From assembly GCF_030272705.1 (NCBI RefSeq), contig NZ_JARFYM010000015.1, positions 79,896-143,895 on the forward strand: a DNA stretch of 64,000 nt. Reading direction: 5' to 3'. The stretch comes from Rhizobium mayense. Its GTDB lineage: Bacteria > Pseudomonadota > Alphaproteobacteria > Rhizobiales > Rhizobiaceae. Of this stretch, positions 35,814-44,890 are shown piece after piece (the first letter of the stretch is position 1; each line of letters begins with the position of its first letter). Position numbers and translations under genes: made by a program. The notes beneath the pieces are model-generated. The model did not search any database, had not been told where the DNA came from, and was given only the letters and a program-made list of their open reading frames with translations.

Positions 35814-36310
35814 GGAAGGTTGGCTTTCATGGTGGCCATTCAATGTACGAGCTTGGCCCGGTTTCCGATGTCGTGTTGTTCTTCGACTGCATGAAGTCGC
35901 ATGTGGAGCAGGTCCATCCAGAGTGCGATTGGAGTTTGCTGACAGATCGGTTATATCGTCGTTACATCGCACTTGAAGATCTCGATCCCGCAATCGTCCT
36001 GATGGAGCGCGCGCGACAAATTTTTACATTTGTACGAGCTGCCTCAGGTGTGGAATGGGATTCCAGTTTGGTCGGCAATCGAGAAAAGAGCTGGCTGAAT
36101 CCCGATCAGTCGACATTAGCCGACGTGTTCAGCGAATATTTCGAATGCTTCGCGAAAGCGTCGGCGTCTGCAAAATCGTTTGAACACGACTTCCACATTT
36201 ATAAGCCGGTAAAGACAATCATATCGGATTTGGCCGGCTTCCTGCGAGACGATCATAAATCGCTTGATGAATATGATGCTTTAGATGGCAAGCCGTTTTG
36301 GCTTCGCTGA
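35810..36310 (+). CDS. Candidate immunity protein for the orphan toxin domain
   Basis: A 166-residue soluble protein, mostly helical, with acidic and aromatic clusters (DVVLFFDCMKSHVEQVHPECDWSLL, cited here by its ends only in function, at residues 20-44; and YKPVKTIISDLAGFLRDD). The ATG at 35810 overlaps the stop of the orphan toxin domain by 4 bp, an arrangement typical of cdiA-CT/cdiI pairs. No family was recognised with confidence. Being intact while its toxin lacks a start, it may persist to protect against sibling cells that carry the full toxin. It is lower in GC than the tpsA body. Confidence 0.72.
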   Translation: MRKVGFHGGHSMYELGPVSDVVLFFDCMKSHVEQVHPECDWSLLTDRLYRRYIALEDLDPAIVLMERARQIFTFVRAASGVEWDSSLVGNREKSWLNPDQSTLADVFSEYFECFAKASASAKSFEHDFHIYKPVKTIISDLAGFLRDDHKSLDEYDALDGKPFWLR

Positions 36311-36319
36311 GATATAACG

Positions 36320-36679
36320 ATGAGCTACAATCTAATCCTTTATCTGCAGAATGCTAAGATTCCAACACCCTCAGCCTAGCGAGATTATATGTGTCGGGCG
36401 GGATTTCCGGTCGAACTTTGCAGGAATTTCGATCCTCGTTCGATGGCTGGCTTTCTTCCGGCTAAAGTGGACGGAGCAACTTCCGGCTTCGAGCACCACT
36501 ACATGAACGCCTCAGGAAAGGAACTTACGGAGGGCAACTTCAGGGTAAGGGCGACCAGTTCAGTTTTGTTTTGTGCGTTTGACAGTTACCCTCAAAAGAT
36601 GATTGCCGCGTTGGCCGCATCCAGTGCACTTGCGTCAATGGTGGATGGGTTGCTTGTTGATCCTCAATCAGGTGAGTAA
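36320..36679 (+). pseudogene. Decayed third immunity-like gene
   Basis: A start MSYNLILYLQNAKIPTPS at 36320 meets a stop (TAG, about 36377) after 19 codons. The continuation is found in another frame from about 36400, encoding KVDGATSGFEHHYM, SVLFCAFDSYPQKMI and ALASMVDGLLVDPQSGE. Short immunity-type proteins often begin MSY(D/N)L and end with DPQ.G(E), so this looks like one gene broken by at least one frameshift or deletion. It directly follows the second immunity gene. Function is inferred from position and pattern only. Confidence 0.5.
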
Positions 36680-36945
36680 TTTCACAGCGTGGACGCAATA
36701 CCTTGGGCTCTGTCAAGATTAGAGCGGCTGGAGTTGGCGAATGCAACATTCCGCAAAGAGAGTTAGCTAGCCCACGCTTTTATACTTGATACAGGGACAG
36801 GTTTAAAAAAAAGCATGGAGGAGACCCGTCGGCGTTCCCGGATTGAGGTCAATGAATATGAAGCAAAACGAAGGATATTGTCGCCTGGACCCGCGAGGGC
36901 TCTATCTGCGCCAAGGCAGCCGCCGTGCCCAGAAAGCACCGCCTT
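36680..36945. other. Intergenic region without a supported gene
   Basis: AT-rich at first, then higher GC from about 36820. Short open frames around 36815-37000 lack support. It separates the toxin-immunity remnants from the convergent L,D-transpeptidase gene. No terminator hairpin was identified. Confidence 0.4.
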
Positions 36946-37938
36946 TCAGTTGGACAAAGGTTCGCAAAGGGGAATGGGGCGCGGTGGCGGTGCTGGATGA
37001 TCTTGCTTGTATTGGGCGATGATCGGCTCGAGCTTCTCCTTGGGCCAGAACTGCGGCGAGCCGATCTCGCTGAGGCACGAGGCGTTCCAGTATGAGCCGT
37101 TTTTGGTCGGCGATTGGCCGGATGCTACGGCGTGCGCGACGGCACTGATATCGCGGGCCTCCGGATAGATGTAGATGGTTGTCGGGTTATCCTTGACCAT
37201 TGACAGCACTTGCACCGCATCTTCCGGCGACCAGCTGGTGCAGCCGTCGCTGCGGCCGCCCGCATAGGTGACCAGTTTGCCGAAGGGGACATACCCTTCA
37301 CGATTGGCGTAGGGGCTTTCCGGCTTTTTCTGCATGCATATTCCGGAGACGAGGGCCGCGGCATGTCCGCCGATGGCACGCTGCCTCGCGTTCGCAGTAT
37401 CGCCAATGCCGTCGAACTGAACGAACGAGCGGGTTAGAACTGCGTCCTGATTGGTAGATGCACGATAATAGCCTTTGAAAGTCGTCTTGATCTCATTCGT
37501 CAGATAGGCGCCACCGGCCGTCAGATTGGAATCCATTGCGTTGCCGAAGTTTTTTGCACACTCCCGCCCGTTGGAAAAGTTGACGACCCCTGGCAGATTG
37601 CGGCCGCCGCCATGCCCTGCCGATATCACGCGGAAGGACTGTGCCGCCTCGCAGATCATGTAGAACCGGCCGCCCGCTGTTCCGTTAGGACGCGTGGCGT
37701 CCATCGCGAAATAGCATGCGTTTCTCACGCGTCCCTCTGCGACCTTCTGCAGGTAAAGTGCCCGAGCCCGCTCCAGCACGACTGGAGCAATCTGCCCGTT
37801 CCCTTCACCAACATATGCCGCCAGCCAGCCTGGAATGGCCGATGCATTGCTCGAGGCGAATGCCGGGCCTGCAGCGCAGAGCGATGCCGTCACGGCAGCG
37901 AAGCCGAGGTGTTTGAAAATGCTAAATTTTGGGCGCAT
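36946..37938 (-). CDS. Murein L,D-transpeptidase catalytic-domain family protein (YkuD_2)
   Basis: A 330-residue exported protein. The signal peptide covers residues 1-29 (FAAVTASLCAAGPAFA). The catalytic-type domain shows the motifs FAMDATRPNG, VISAGHGGG (about 125-133) and GRSDGCTSW (about 229-237), corresponding to the SHG and S/G-x-C elements of the YkuD_2 family, in which Cys is the likely nucleophile. The C-terminal part (QFWPKEKLEPIIAQY) ends in a Pro-rich tail. The probable role is peptidoglycan cross-linking or modification in the periplasm. The ATG at 37936-37938 sits behind a GGGGGACACCGC leader. It stands alone, convergent with the toxin locus. Confidence 0.85.
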   Translation of the reverse strand: MRPKFSIFKHLGFAAVTASLCAAGPAFASSNASAIPGWLAAYVGEGNGQIAPVVLERARALYLQKVAEGRVRNACYFAMDATRPNGTAGGRFYMICEAAQSFRVISAGHGGGRNLPGVVNFSNGRECAKNFGNAMDSNLTAGGAYLTNEIKTTFKGYYRASTNQDAVLTRSFVQFDGIGDTANARQRAIGGHAAALVSGICMQKKPESPYANREGYVPFGKLVTYAGGRSDGCTSWSPEDAVQVLSMVKDNPTTIYIYPEARDISAVAHAVASGQSPTKNGSYWNASCLSEIGSPQFWPKEKLEPIIAQYKQDHPAPPPRPIPLCEPLSN

Positions 37939-38162
37939 GCGGTGTCCCCCCGAGACGTCGAGGCGCTCATCTGTATGATGCCGCTCGCGGTATCGGAATC
38001 GAAGTTGCCGAAAGGTTCTATTGCATTATCATTGTGCTTGAGCAATCGTTAACACTACGCTTCCAATCTTATCGCCCCCGCAATGCGCAAAATACTAAAG
38101 GCACCGGCAACCTGGAAAATGTTGTTGGTGTGGGCCGTGCCGGAGATTCAATCCCGCTGGTT

Positions 38163-38723
38163 TCAGCGGGTGGAGAGCGGCGGTGGCGGCGGCGGGGTGG
38201 TCGAGCCGGCGGCGAGTGAGCGTTGAACCATCACGGTATCGGCCCAGCGGCCGTAACGATAGGCGACTGCCGGCAAAAGGCCGACGCGAGCAAAGCCGAA
38301 CCGTTCATGCAAAGCGAGCGAGGGGGCGTTATCGGCGTCGATATAGCCGATCATCTGCCGAAAACCGGCCGCCGCGCAGGCGTCGATCAACCCGCGCATA
38401 AGAAGGCTGCCGACACCCTGGCCGACATGGTCGTGATGCACATAGATCGAATGCTTGACGGTGTAAAGATAAGCCGGGCGTTTGCGGAACAACACCACGT
38501 AGGCATAGCCCACGACCTTTTCGCCTTCGACCGCGACTACATGCGGGAAGCGGCGGTCTTTCAAATTCTTGCGCCGCTCCCGCAGATCGTCCGGTTGCGG
38601 AGTGTCGCCATCGTCCACCCCAACCTCGATGCCGCGGCGAATATGACGGCGATAGATCGCCAACATGGCATCGACGTCGGTCTCCCGGGATGGGCGAATG
38701 ACGATCATTTTCTCCTGCTTCAT
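38163..38723 (-). CDS. GNAT acetyltransferase, phosphinothricin-acetyltransferase-like
   Basis: A 186-residue acetyl-CoA-dependent N-acetyltransferase. It shows IRPSRETDVDAMLAIY at the N-terminus, VVGYAYVVLFRKRPAY, the acetyl-CoA loop VGQGVGSLLMRGLI (motif A) and NAPSLALHERFGFARVG (motif B), all typical of the pat/bar-like GNAT group. The C-terminus is a Pro-rich tail. Start: the ATG at 38721-38723 is chosen; a second at 38706-38708 lies 3 nt after GGAG and is possible. It lies 22 bp after the decarboxylase on the same strand, so both are likely in one unit. Its substrate could be an amine made by that enzyme, or an unrelated toxic amino compound. Confidence 0.82.
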   Translation of the reverse strand: MKQEKMIVIRPSRETDVDAMLAIYRRHIRRGIEVGVDDGDTPQPDDLRERRKNLKDRRFPHVVAVEGEKVVGYAYVVLFRKRPAYLYTVKHSIYVHHDHVGQGVGSLLMRGLIDACAAAGFRQMIGYIDADNAPSLALHERFGFARVGLLPAVAYRYGRWADTVMVQRSLAAGSTTPPPPPPLSTR

Positions 38724-38745
38724 GACTGAACCTGAATTTCTAAGC

Positions 38746-41103
38746 CTATTCCGCGACGACGTAGGTATAAAGCCGGATGCGGCCTGATGCATCAATCTCG
38801 CGATAGAGCCCCTGGATCTCCACCTCAAATCCGGGAAAGGTGTTGAAGCAGGTTTCAAACATCTTGAGATAGTCGATCATTGGCATTGCCTGCTCCGTCA
38901 AGCGCTCGCCGGGTACGATGGTCGCGATACCCGGAGGGTAGACAACGAACGGTGTCGTGGCGATGCGGCCGGCGATGGCGTCGATCGGCAGATATTCCAC
39001 ATCGTTGCGAACCAGGCAGCGCGCGGCGTCATGGGGCGACATGGCCATTGGGGGCAAGTGGTCAGCAGAAAATTGCTTTGTCTGAAGCGCGCTGACATCG
39101 GCCTGGCGGAAGAAGTTGTGCATTTGCGCGCACAGATCGCGCAGGCGCACTCCCGCATAGCGGGCCGGGCGGAGACGATAGAACTCCGGGATCGCCTCCT
39201 CCAGCAGAGCATTATCGTCATGCAGTTTTTTGAAGGCGACGAGCCCGCTGATCAAGGTGCCGGCTTTGCTGGCCTCCACACCCGGAGTTAGCAAGAAGAG
39301 CAATGAATTGAGATCGTTCTTTTCCGCAACGATGCGGTTTTCGCGCAGATATTGCGCGACCACCGGCGCCGGTATGCCGTGCTCGGTATATGTTCCGCTC
39401 GCCCGGTCGAAGCCGGGGGTCAGCAGGGTGAGCTTGTTCGGATCGGTCATGGCGAATCCCGGCTCCATTGCCGAAAAGCCGTGCCATGCCGCGTCGGGCG
39501 TCAGGTGCCAGAAGGCGGGATTGGTGGCGAGCTGGTCGGTAGAGATGCTTTCCCAAGGCACCCTGTGCACCGCGCCGGGGCTCGACACATCCGGGATTGC
39601 CACCCGATCCGGCACGAAGGGCTCGAAGAACCAGCGGCGCTCGGGGCGATGCTCCTTCTCCTCGAATTCGCGGCGCACGGCGCGGATCTTCTTGCGCAGC
39701 TCGATGCCGAGGCGGATCGTATCGTCCCAAAGCACTTCGCCCGAGCGGCCCTTCATCATCTGCGCGCCGACGTCGAGCGAGGCAAACAGCGGATAGAAAG
39801 GCGAGGTCGAGGCGTGCTGCATGAAGCTTTCGTTGAAGCGACGGTGCTCCACGCGACGCTTCTGGCCGGCGATATGCCGGTCCTTCATGTGGATCTGCGA
39901 GGCCTGCGAGAAGCTTGCGAGTTGCTTGTGAGTGGATTGCGTTGCGATGATGCCAGGCGCATCGGGGCCGAGGTCGGAAAGACCCATGGCAAAGCGCCCG
40001 GCATAGAGCGGGTGAAACTTCATGAAGCCCGCCCACGCCTCGTCGAAGAGGATGTAGTCGCACAAGTGGCCGATGCGCTTGAGGATCATCTCGGCGTTGT
40101 GGATGGTGCCGTCATAGGTGCACTGTTCGACGACCGCGACGCGGAACGGACGCGGCTTCTTGTAGGCCTCCGGATCTTTCACCAGCGGATGCGTGCGGAT
40201 GCGCTCGCGAAGTGCGCTTTCGTCCATAGTCGCAAAATCCATGGGACCGATCAGCCCATAGACGTTGCGGATGGTCGGCAAATAGACCGGAATACCGCCG
40301 GAGATCATCAGAGCGCCATGATGAGCGGCCTTGTGATTGTTGCGATCGAACAGCACGAGGTCGCCATCGGTGACTAGGGCGGAGAGGGCGACCTTGTTGG
40401 AAGTGGAGGTGCCGTTCAGCACGAAATAGGTCTTCTCGGCGCCGAAGATCTTCGCCGCTTCCTTCTGCGCGGCAAGCGCTGGTCCTTCGTGGGTCAGCAG
40501 GTCGCCGAGGTCGAGCACGGAATTGTCGAGATCGTCGCGAAACACCGCTTCGCCGAGATGCTCCATGAAGACCCGACCGATCGGGCTGCGACTGTAGAAG
40601 ATGCCGCCATTGTGCCCAGGGCAGGTCCAAAGGTGGTTGCCTTCTTCGGCATAGTCGACCAGCGCACCGAAGAACGGCGTCTTTAGCGTCTCGGCATATT
40701 GCTTGAGCCGGCTGATGAGGCTCTTGGCTATAAAGGCGGGCGTTTCTTCCGACAGGAAGACATAACCGTCGATGAAATCGAGGACCTCCACCGGCACATC
40801 CTCGAAGCGCTTACGGCGGATCAACAGGATGATCGGGAATTCGAGGCCACGCCGGCGCATCAGATTGATGAGGGAAGCCGTTTTGCCCTCAAGCCCCTTT
40901 TTGCCCCAGTCGACCAGCATGCAGCCGATTGCGGCGTCCGTCTGTACGGCGATCTCCGCGTCTTCGAGATTGCGCGCACGCACCACCTCAAAGCCCGAGC
41001 GTTCGATCTCCTCGACGATCTGGTTGTAGCGGGCGCCCTCCAGATCATCGCTATCGAAAGCCGGCGTTGCGAACAGAAAGTTGAAACGTCTGAAATAATC
41101 CAT
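38746..41103 (-). CDS. Orn/Lys/Arg decarboxylase (PLP-dependent)
   Basis: A 785-residue fold-I PLP enzyme that decarboxylates a basic amino acid to a di- or polyamine precursor. The N-terminal response-regulator-like wing domain (1-130) is followed by the PLP core with GTSTSNKVAL, NNHKAAHHGAL, ILFDEAWAGF and the lysine motif STHKQLASFSQASQIH (Schiff-base Lys). The C-terminal domain contains MSPHDAARC. The length fits the large bacterial arginine/lysine/ornithine class; which substrate is used cannot be read from the sequence. The ATG at 41101-41103 follows AGGAGG. It is followed by the GNAT gene. Confidence 0.9.
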   Translation of the reverse strand: MDYFRRFNFLFATPAFDSDDLEGARYNQIVEEIERSGFEVVRARNLEDAEIAVQTDAAIGCMLVDWGKKGLEGKTASLINLMRRRGLEFPIILLIRRKRFEDVPVEVLDFIDGYVFLSEETPAFIAKSLISRLKQYAETLKTPFFGALVDYAEEGNHLWTCPGHNGGIFYSRSPIGRVFMEHLGEAVFRDDLDNSVLDLGDLLTHEGPALAAQKEAAKIFGAEKTYFVLNGTSTSNKVALSALVTDGDLVLFDRNNHKAAHHGALMISGGIPVYLPTIRNVYGLIGPMDFATMDESALRERIRTHPLVKDPEAYKKPRPFRVAVVEQCTYDGTIHNAEMILKRIGHLCDYILFDEAWAGFMKFHPLYAGRFAMGLSDLGPDAPGIIATQSTHKQLASFSQASQIHMKDRHIAGQKRRVEHRRFNESFMQHASTSPFYPLFASLDVGAQMMKGRSGEVLWDDTIRLGIELRKKIRAVRREFEEKEHRPERRWFFEPFVPDRVAIPDVSSPGAVHRVPWESISTDQLATNPAFWHLTPDAAWHGFSAMEPGFAMTDPNKLTLLTPGFDRASGTYTEHGIPAPVVAQYLRENRIVAEKNDLNSLLFLLTPGVEASKAGTLISGLVAFKKLHDDNALLEEAIPEFYRLRPARYAGVRLRDLCAQMHNFFRQADVSALQTKQFSADHLPPMAMSPHDAARCLVRNDVEYLPIDAIAGRIATTPFVVYPPGIATIVPGERLTEQAMPMIDYLKMFETCFNTFPGFEVEIQGLYREIDASGRIRLYTYVVAE

Positions 41104-41219
41104 TTGGGCGCCTCCTGATCCGATACGAGGTGTCGACGCGTTTCATGACATGGATGTGACAGAGTATCGGATGTTCGAAACATGCAGGAGTGATCAAGGC
41201 AATCGGTCGAGCAAGGTAT

Positions 41220-42143
41220 TCATGGAATGTAGTTGTGCTCCGTATCCAGCCAGGATGGGTCTTCGGTGTACATTTCGTCGATGAGTTTCCGGACGAGGTC
41301 GATGTATGGGGAGCTGTCGCCGGCCCTCTGGTTGAGGATAATGGGTGAGGTCGCATCCTTTTCCTCCAGCAGCCTGTAGTGGACGTCCGAGCGCATCTGC
41401 CGCGCGGAGGCGGGCACGAGGCATAGACCTGCATCCGCCGCGACGAGCCCGAGGGCCGTCTGGATCTCCCGCACTTCCTGAATCTCCGCCGGCCGTGCGT
41501 CATGGCCATGCAGCAGGCTCAGCACGTGGTCGGCATAGCTGGGGCGCGGCTCCTTCGGATAGACGATGATCTTCTGGTTCGCCAAAGCGGCGACGGGGAG
41601 GGGAGCGCTGCTTTCGGAGAGCGGCGTGCCCTTGGGGATGGCGACAACCAGCCGCTCCTCGCGCAGCACGATGCCGGTGACATTGGGGTCGCTATGGCGC
41701 AGCCGCCCGAAACCGATGTCTATGCGGCCCTCTTTCAGGGCAGGGATCTGCTGCACCGAGACCATTTCTAGGAGCTGGATGTCGAGTTCCGGCGCGTGGC
41801 GGCGCAGCTTGCGGACCAGCGAAGGCAGACCGCCGTAAAGAGTGGAGGCAACGAAGCCGATGGCGAACACGCTGTTCTGGTTCAGTCCCACGCGGCGGGT
41901 CGCGTCGCGCATCTGGTCGACCCGGCCGAGAACCTGGAGGGATTGTTCGTAGAAAAGCCGTCCCGCATCGGTTAGCCGCACAGGCCGGCTCTTCCGGATG
42001 AGCAGGGCCACGCCAAGTTCCTCCTCCAGCAATTGGATCTGTCGGCTCAAGGGAGGCTGTGCGATATGCAGGATCTCCGCCGCGCGGGTGAAATTGCGCT
42101 CGCGCGCGATTGCCACGAAATAGCGGAGCTGGCGAAGATCCAT
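41220..42143 (-). CDS. catR: LysR-family regulator, CatR/BenM-like, of the cat-ben operon
   Basis: A 307-residue LysR regulator. The winged HTH is at the N-terminus (MDLRQLRYFVAIARERNFTR, AQPPLSRQIQLLEEELG) and the inducer-binding domain from about 90. CatR/CatM/BenM proteins answer to cis,cis-muconate, and motifs of that group are present (YPKEPRPSYADHVL, ARPAEIQEVREIQTALGLVAA). It is divergent from catB with 162 bp between starts, where a GATAC/GTATC inverted repeat lies. The RBS GGGGGAAAGG is immediately before the ATG. Expected to activate catB-pcaD. Confidence 0.88.
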   Translation of the reverse strand: MDLRQLRYFVAIARERNFTRAAEILHIAQPPLSRQIQLLEEELGVALLIRKSRPVRLTDAGRLFYEQSLQVLGRVDQMRDATRRVGLNQNSVFAIGFVASTLYGGLPSLVRKLRRHAPELDIQLLEMVSVQQIPALKEGRIDIGFGRLRHSDPNVTGIVLREERLVVAIPKGTPLSESSAPLPVAALANQKIIVYPKEPRPSYADHVLSLLHGHDARPAEIQEVREIQTALGLVAADAGLCLVPASARQMRSDVHYRLLEEKDATSPIILNQRAGDSSPYIDLVRKLIDEMYTEDPSWLDTEHNYIP

Positions 42144-42228
42144 CCTTTCCCCCTGTTTGAAAGGCTATAACTCTACCATCGCAGGTATGTTGCGCTGCGG
42201 TAAGTACAAATTAACTCGATATTTTTCC

Positions 42229-42250
42229 GATACTATATCATAAAGGTATC
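42229..42250. promoter_or_regulatory. Inverted repeat between catR and catB, candidate LysR operator
   Basis: GATAC at 42229-42233 and GTATC at 42246-42250 form an interrupted dyad across 12 AT-rich bases. It lies between the divergent starts, 56 bp upstream of catB. LysR proteins of the CatM/BenM group bind ATAC-N7-GTAT dyads; the wider spacing here is atypical. Confidence 0.45.
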
Positions 42251-42305
42251 ATATCCAACGCAAATGGTGTTGGACGGACTACCACGGCTGCCGCAAGATC
42301 GTGGC

Positions 42306-43487
42306 ATGAACACAGCTATTGCCCCCATCGCTCCGATCGCAACCATCGTACCCGTCGTCGAACGGATTGAGACGCTGCTTGTCGATCTGCCGACCATTCG
42401 CCCGCACAAGCTTTCCGTGACGACGATGAAAGGCCAGACCCTGATGCTGGTCAAAGTTCACTGCAGCGACGGCATCGTTGGCATCGGTGAGGGAACGACG
42501 ATTGGCGGGCTCTCCTATGGCGGAGAAAGCCCGGAGGGTATGAAGCTCGCCATCGACAGCTATTTCCAGCCCGTGATGATCGGCCAAGACGCGACCCGCA
42601 TCCAGGTCCTGATGGCGCGCATCGACAAGAGGATCAAGGAAAACCGCTTCGCCAAATGCGCCATCGAGACGGCATTGCTCGATGCGCATGGCAAGCGTCT
42701 CGGTCTGCCCGTCAGTGAACTGCTGGGAGGGCGCGTGCGTAGCAGATTGCCCGTCGCATGGACGCTGGCTTCCGGCGATACTGCGACGGATATAGCCGAG
42801 GCGGAGAAGATGCTCGACCTTCGCCGACACAAGATTTTCAAATTGAAGATCGGCGCCAAGACGCCGCGCGAGGATATCGCGCATGTCGCCGCGATCAAAC
42901 GCGCTCTCGGCGAACGCGGGGCGGTTCGTGTCGACGTCAACATGGCTTGGAGCGAAACCGAGGCCGCATATGCAATGGCCGCCCTTGCTGAGGCCGGCTG
43001 CGAACTGGTGGAGCAGCCCGTCGCCTCGGCTGCCGCGCTGGCAAGGCTCGTGCGTCGCTTCCCTATCGCCCTGATGGCCGATGAATCCTTGCAGGGTCCG
43101 GAGACCGCCTTTGAGCTTGCACGCGTTAGCGGCGCGGATGTCTTCGCAATCAAGATCGAGCAGAGCGGCGGCCTCTTTAATGCGCAGCGTGTCGCAGCGA
43201 TCGCCGATGCAGCCGGGATCGAGCTCTACGGCGGCACCATGCTCGAAGGCGCCTTTGGTACAGCCGCATCGGCCCATGTCTTTTCCACGTTCGCCAACCT
43301 GCAATGGGGTACGGAGCTCTTCGGCCCACTTCTGTTGACAGAGGAAATCCTGGCGACGCCGCTCGACTACAGCGACTTCGAACTGACCGTTCCGGATGGG
43401 CCGGGGCTCGGTATCGAACTGGATGAGGAGCGCGTGGCCTTTTTCGCCCGCAACGGGCAACGCAAGACGATCAGCGTCGCGGAGTGA
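42306..43487 (+). CDS. catB: Muconate cycloisomerase
   Basis: Converts cis,cis-muconate to muconolactone. The 393-residue enolase-superfamily enzyme has an N-terminal capping domain (ERIETLLVDLPTIRPHKLSV) and a barrel with the KxK catalytic motif (FKLKIGAK, about residues 177-184) and metal ligands in VRVDVNMAW, VEQPV and ALMADESL. Catalytic and lid features match muconate cycloisomerase I. The start at 42306 (MNTAIAPIAPIATIVPV) matches family N-termini, but its ribosome site is weak; an ATG at 42264 is in frame. It is first in catB-catC-catA-benABCD-pcaD, 10 bp before catC. Confidence 0.93.
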   Translation: MNTAIAPIAPIATIVPVVERIETLLVDLPTIRPHKLSVTTMKGQTLMLVKVHCSDGIVGIGEGTTIGGLSYGGESPEGMKLAIDSYFQPVMIGQDATRIQVLMARIDKRIKENRFAKCAIETALLDAHGKRLGLPVSELLGGRVRSRLPVAWTLASGDTATDIAEAEKMLDLRRHKIFKLKIGAKTPREDIAHVAAIKRALGERGAVRVDVNMAWSETEAAYAMAALAEAGCELVEQPVASAAALARLVRRFPIALMADESLQGPETAFELARVSGADVFAIKIEQSGGLFNAQRVAAIADAAGIELYGGTMLEGAFGTAASAHVFSTFANLQWGTELFGPLLLTEEILATPLDYSDFELTVPDGPGLGIELDEERVAFFARNGQRKTISVAE

Positions 43488-43497
43488 GGATAGTCCC

Positions 43498-43788
43498 ATG
43501 CTTTTCCATGTACGGATGGATGTAAACATTCCCAACGATCTGCCCCCCGCGGAGGCGACCGACATCATTGCGAGGGAAAAAGCCTATTCGCAGGAACTGC
43601 AGCGCAGCGGCAAGTGGCGGCACATCTGGCGGATCGCCGGCGCCTACGCAAACTACAGCATTTTCGACGTGAAGGACAATGCGGAGCTGCATGAGATTCT
43701 CTCCGGCCTGCCGCTGTTCAAGTTCATGCATATCGAGGTGACGCCGCTCCTGCGGCATCCATCCTCGATCCGCGACGACGACAGCTGA
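43498..43788 (+). CDS. catC: Muconolactone delta-isomerase
   Basis: Isomerises muconolactone to 3-oxoadipate enol-lactone. The 96-residue protein has the family length and motifs: MLFHVRMDVNIPNDLPP, REKAYSQELQRSGKWRHIWR, GAYANYSIFDV and LFKFMHIEVTPL. It acts directly after CatB and lies between catB and catA, as in many catBCA operons. Confidence 0.95.
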   Translation: MLFHVRMDVNIPNDLPPAEATDIIAREKAYSQELQRSGKWRHIWRIAGAYANYSIFDVKDNAELHEILSGLPLFKFMHIEVTPLLRHPSSIRDDDS

Positions 43789-43860
43789 CGTCGCCGCTGA
43801 CGGCGCCTCCGGGAGGAGGGTCCGTGCTGGTTTTCGAAGCAACCCGAATGGAGGATTGAA

Positions 43861-44799
43861 ATGAGCGTGAAGATTTTCAAAAGACCGGACATCCAGGCTT
43901 TCCTGGAGGTTGTAAGCGGGCTCGACAAGGACGGCGGCAATCCGCGCGTCAAGCAGATTGTTCACCGGGTCATGTCGGACCTTTTCAGAACCATCGACGA
44001 TCTCGACGTCACACCCGACGAATACTGGACGGCCATCGCCTGGCTCAACGAGATCGGCGCCACCGGGCAGGCCGGCCTCATCTCGCCCGGCCTCGGCCTC
44101 GACCATTTTCTCGATGAACGCCTGGACGCGATCGATGCGGAACTCGGCATCGACAACCCGACCCCGCGCACGATCGAGGGGCCCCTCTACGTCGCCGGTG
44201 CGCCGGTATCGCGCGGCTTTGCCCGCCTCGACGACGGCACCGATGCCAATGGCCACACGCTGATCATGCATGGCACGGTCTACGGCGCCGATGGCAAGCC
44301 GCTGCCGGGCGCCACCGTCGAAGTCTGGCACTGTGACACCCGCGGGTTCTATTCACATTTCGACCCGACCGGAAAACAGGCACCCTTCAACATGCGCCGC
44401 ACGATCGTCGCCGACGAGAAGGGCGGGTACAAATTCCAGAGTATCGTTCCGCATGGCTACGGTGTGCCCCCGGGCAGTCCGACGGAAAAGTTGCTGTCGG
44501 CCCTCGGCCGTCACGGTCAGCGCCCGGCGCATATCCATTTCTTTATCAGCGGCCACGGCCACCGGAAGCTGACGACGCAGATCAACATCGAAGGCGATCC
44601 GCTGGTCAACGACGATTTCGCCTATGCGACCCGCGATGGCCTTGTTCCGGCCGTTGTCGAGCGGACCGATGCGGCGGGCATCGCAGCCAATGGCCTCGCG
44701 GGCCCCTTTGCCGAGATCGTTTTCGACATCCATCTGACCGCGCTCATTGACGGCGTCGACAACCAGATCAACGAACAGCGCAAGCGCGCGGCTGCCTGA
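43861..44799 (+). CDS. catA: Catechol 1,2-dioxygenase
   Basis: Intradiol ring cleavage of catechol to cis,cis-muconate. The 312-residue protein carries a helical dimerisation N-domain and the catalytic beta domain with non-heme Fe(III) ligands. These are the Tyr in EGPLYVAGAP, Tyr/His around YSHFDPTGKQ and YGVPPGSP, and the His pair in RPAHIHFFISGHGHR. The start has GGAGG 6 nt upstream. It sits between catC and benA, so catechol made by BenABCD is cleaved by a co-expressed enzyme. Confidence 0.95.
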   Translation: MSVKIFKRPDIQAFLEVVSGLDKDGGNPRVKQIVHRVMSDLFRTIDDLDVTPDEYWTAIAWLNEIGATGQAGLISPGLGLDHFLDERLDAIDAELGIDNPTPRTIEGPLYVAGAPVSRGFARLDDGTDANGHTLIMHGTVYGADGKPLPGATVEVWHCDTRGFYSHFDPTGKQAPFNMRRTIVADEKGGYKFQSIVPHGYGVPPGSPTEKLLSALGRHGQRPAHIHFFISGHGHRKLTTQINIEGDPLVNDDFAYATRDGLVPAVVERTDAAGIAANGLAGPFAEIVFDIHLTALIDGVDNQINEQRKRAAA

Positions 44800-44890
44800 C
44801 AAAGGCGACACTGGCGGCCCGGATGGGCCGCCCACCATCCCATTATCGACATCGTTGCAAGGGGCACGTGCCTCTTGCGGAAGGAAAATC

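Noticed and set aside
36815..37000. Short plus-strand frame after the toxin locus
   Set aside because: It overlaps the end of the L,D-transpeptidase gene and has an Arg/Pro-rich, non-protein-like composition.
42279..43568. A 429-codon minus-strand open frame opposite catB
   Set aside because: It is the antisense of a clear muconate cycloisomerase in a collinear operon.
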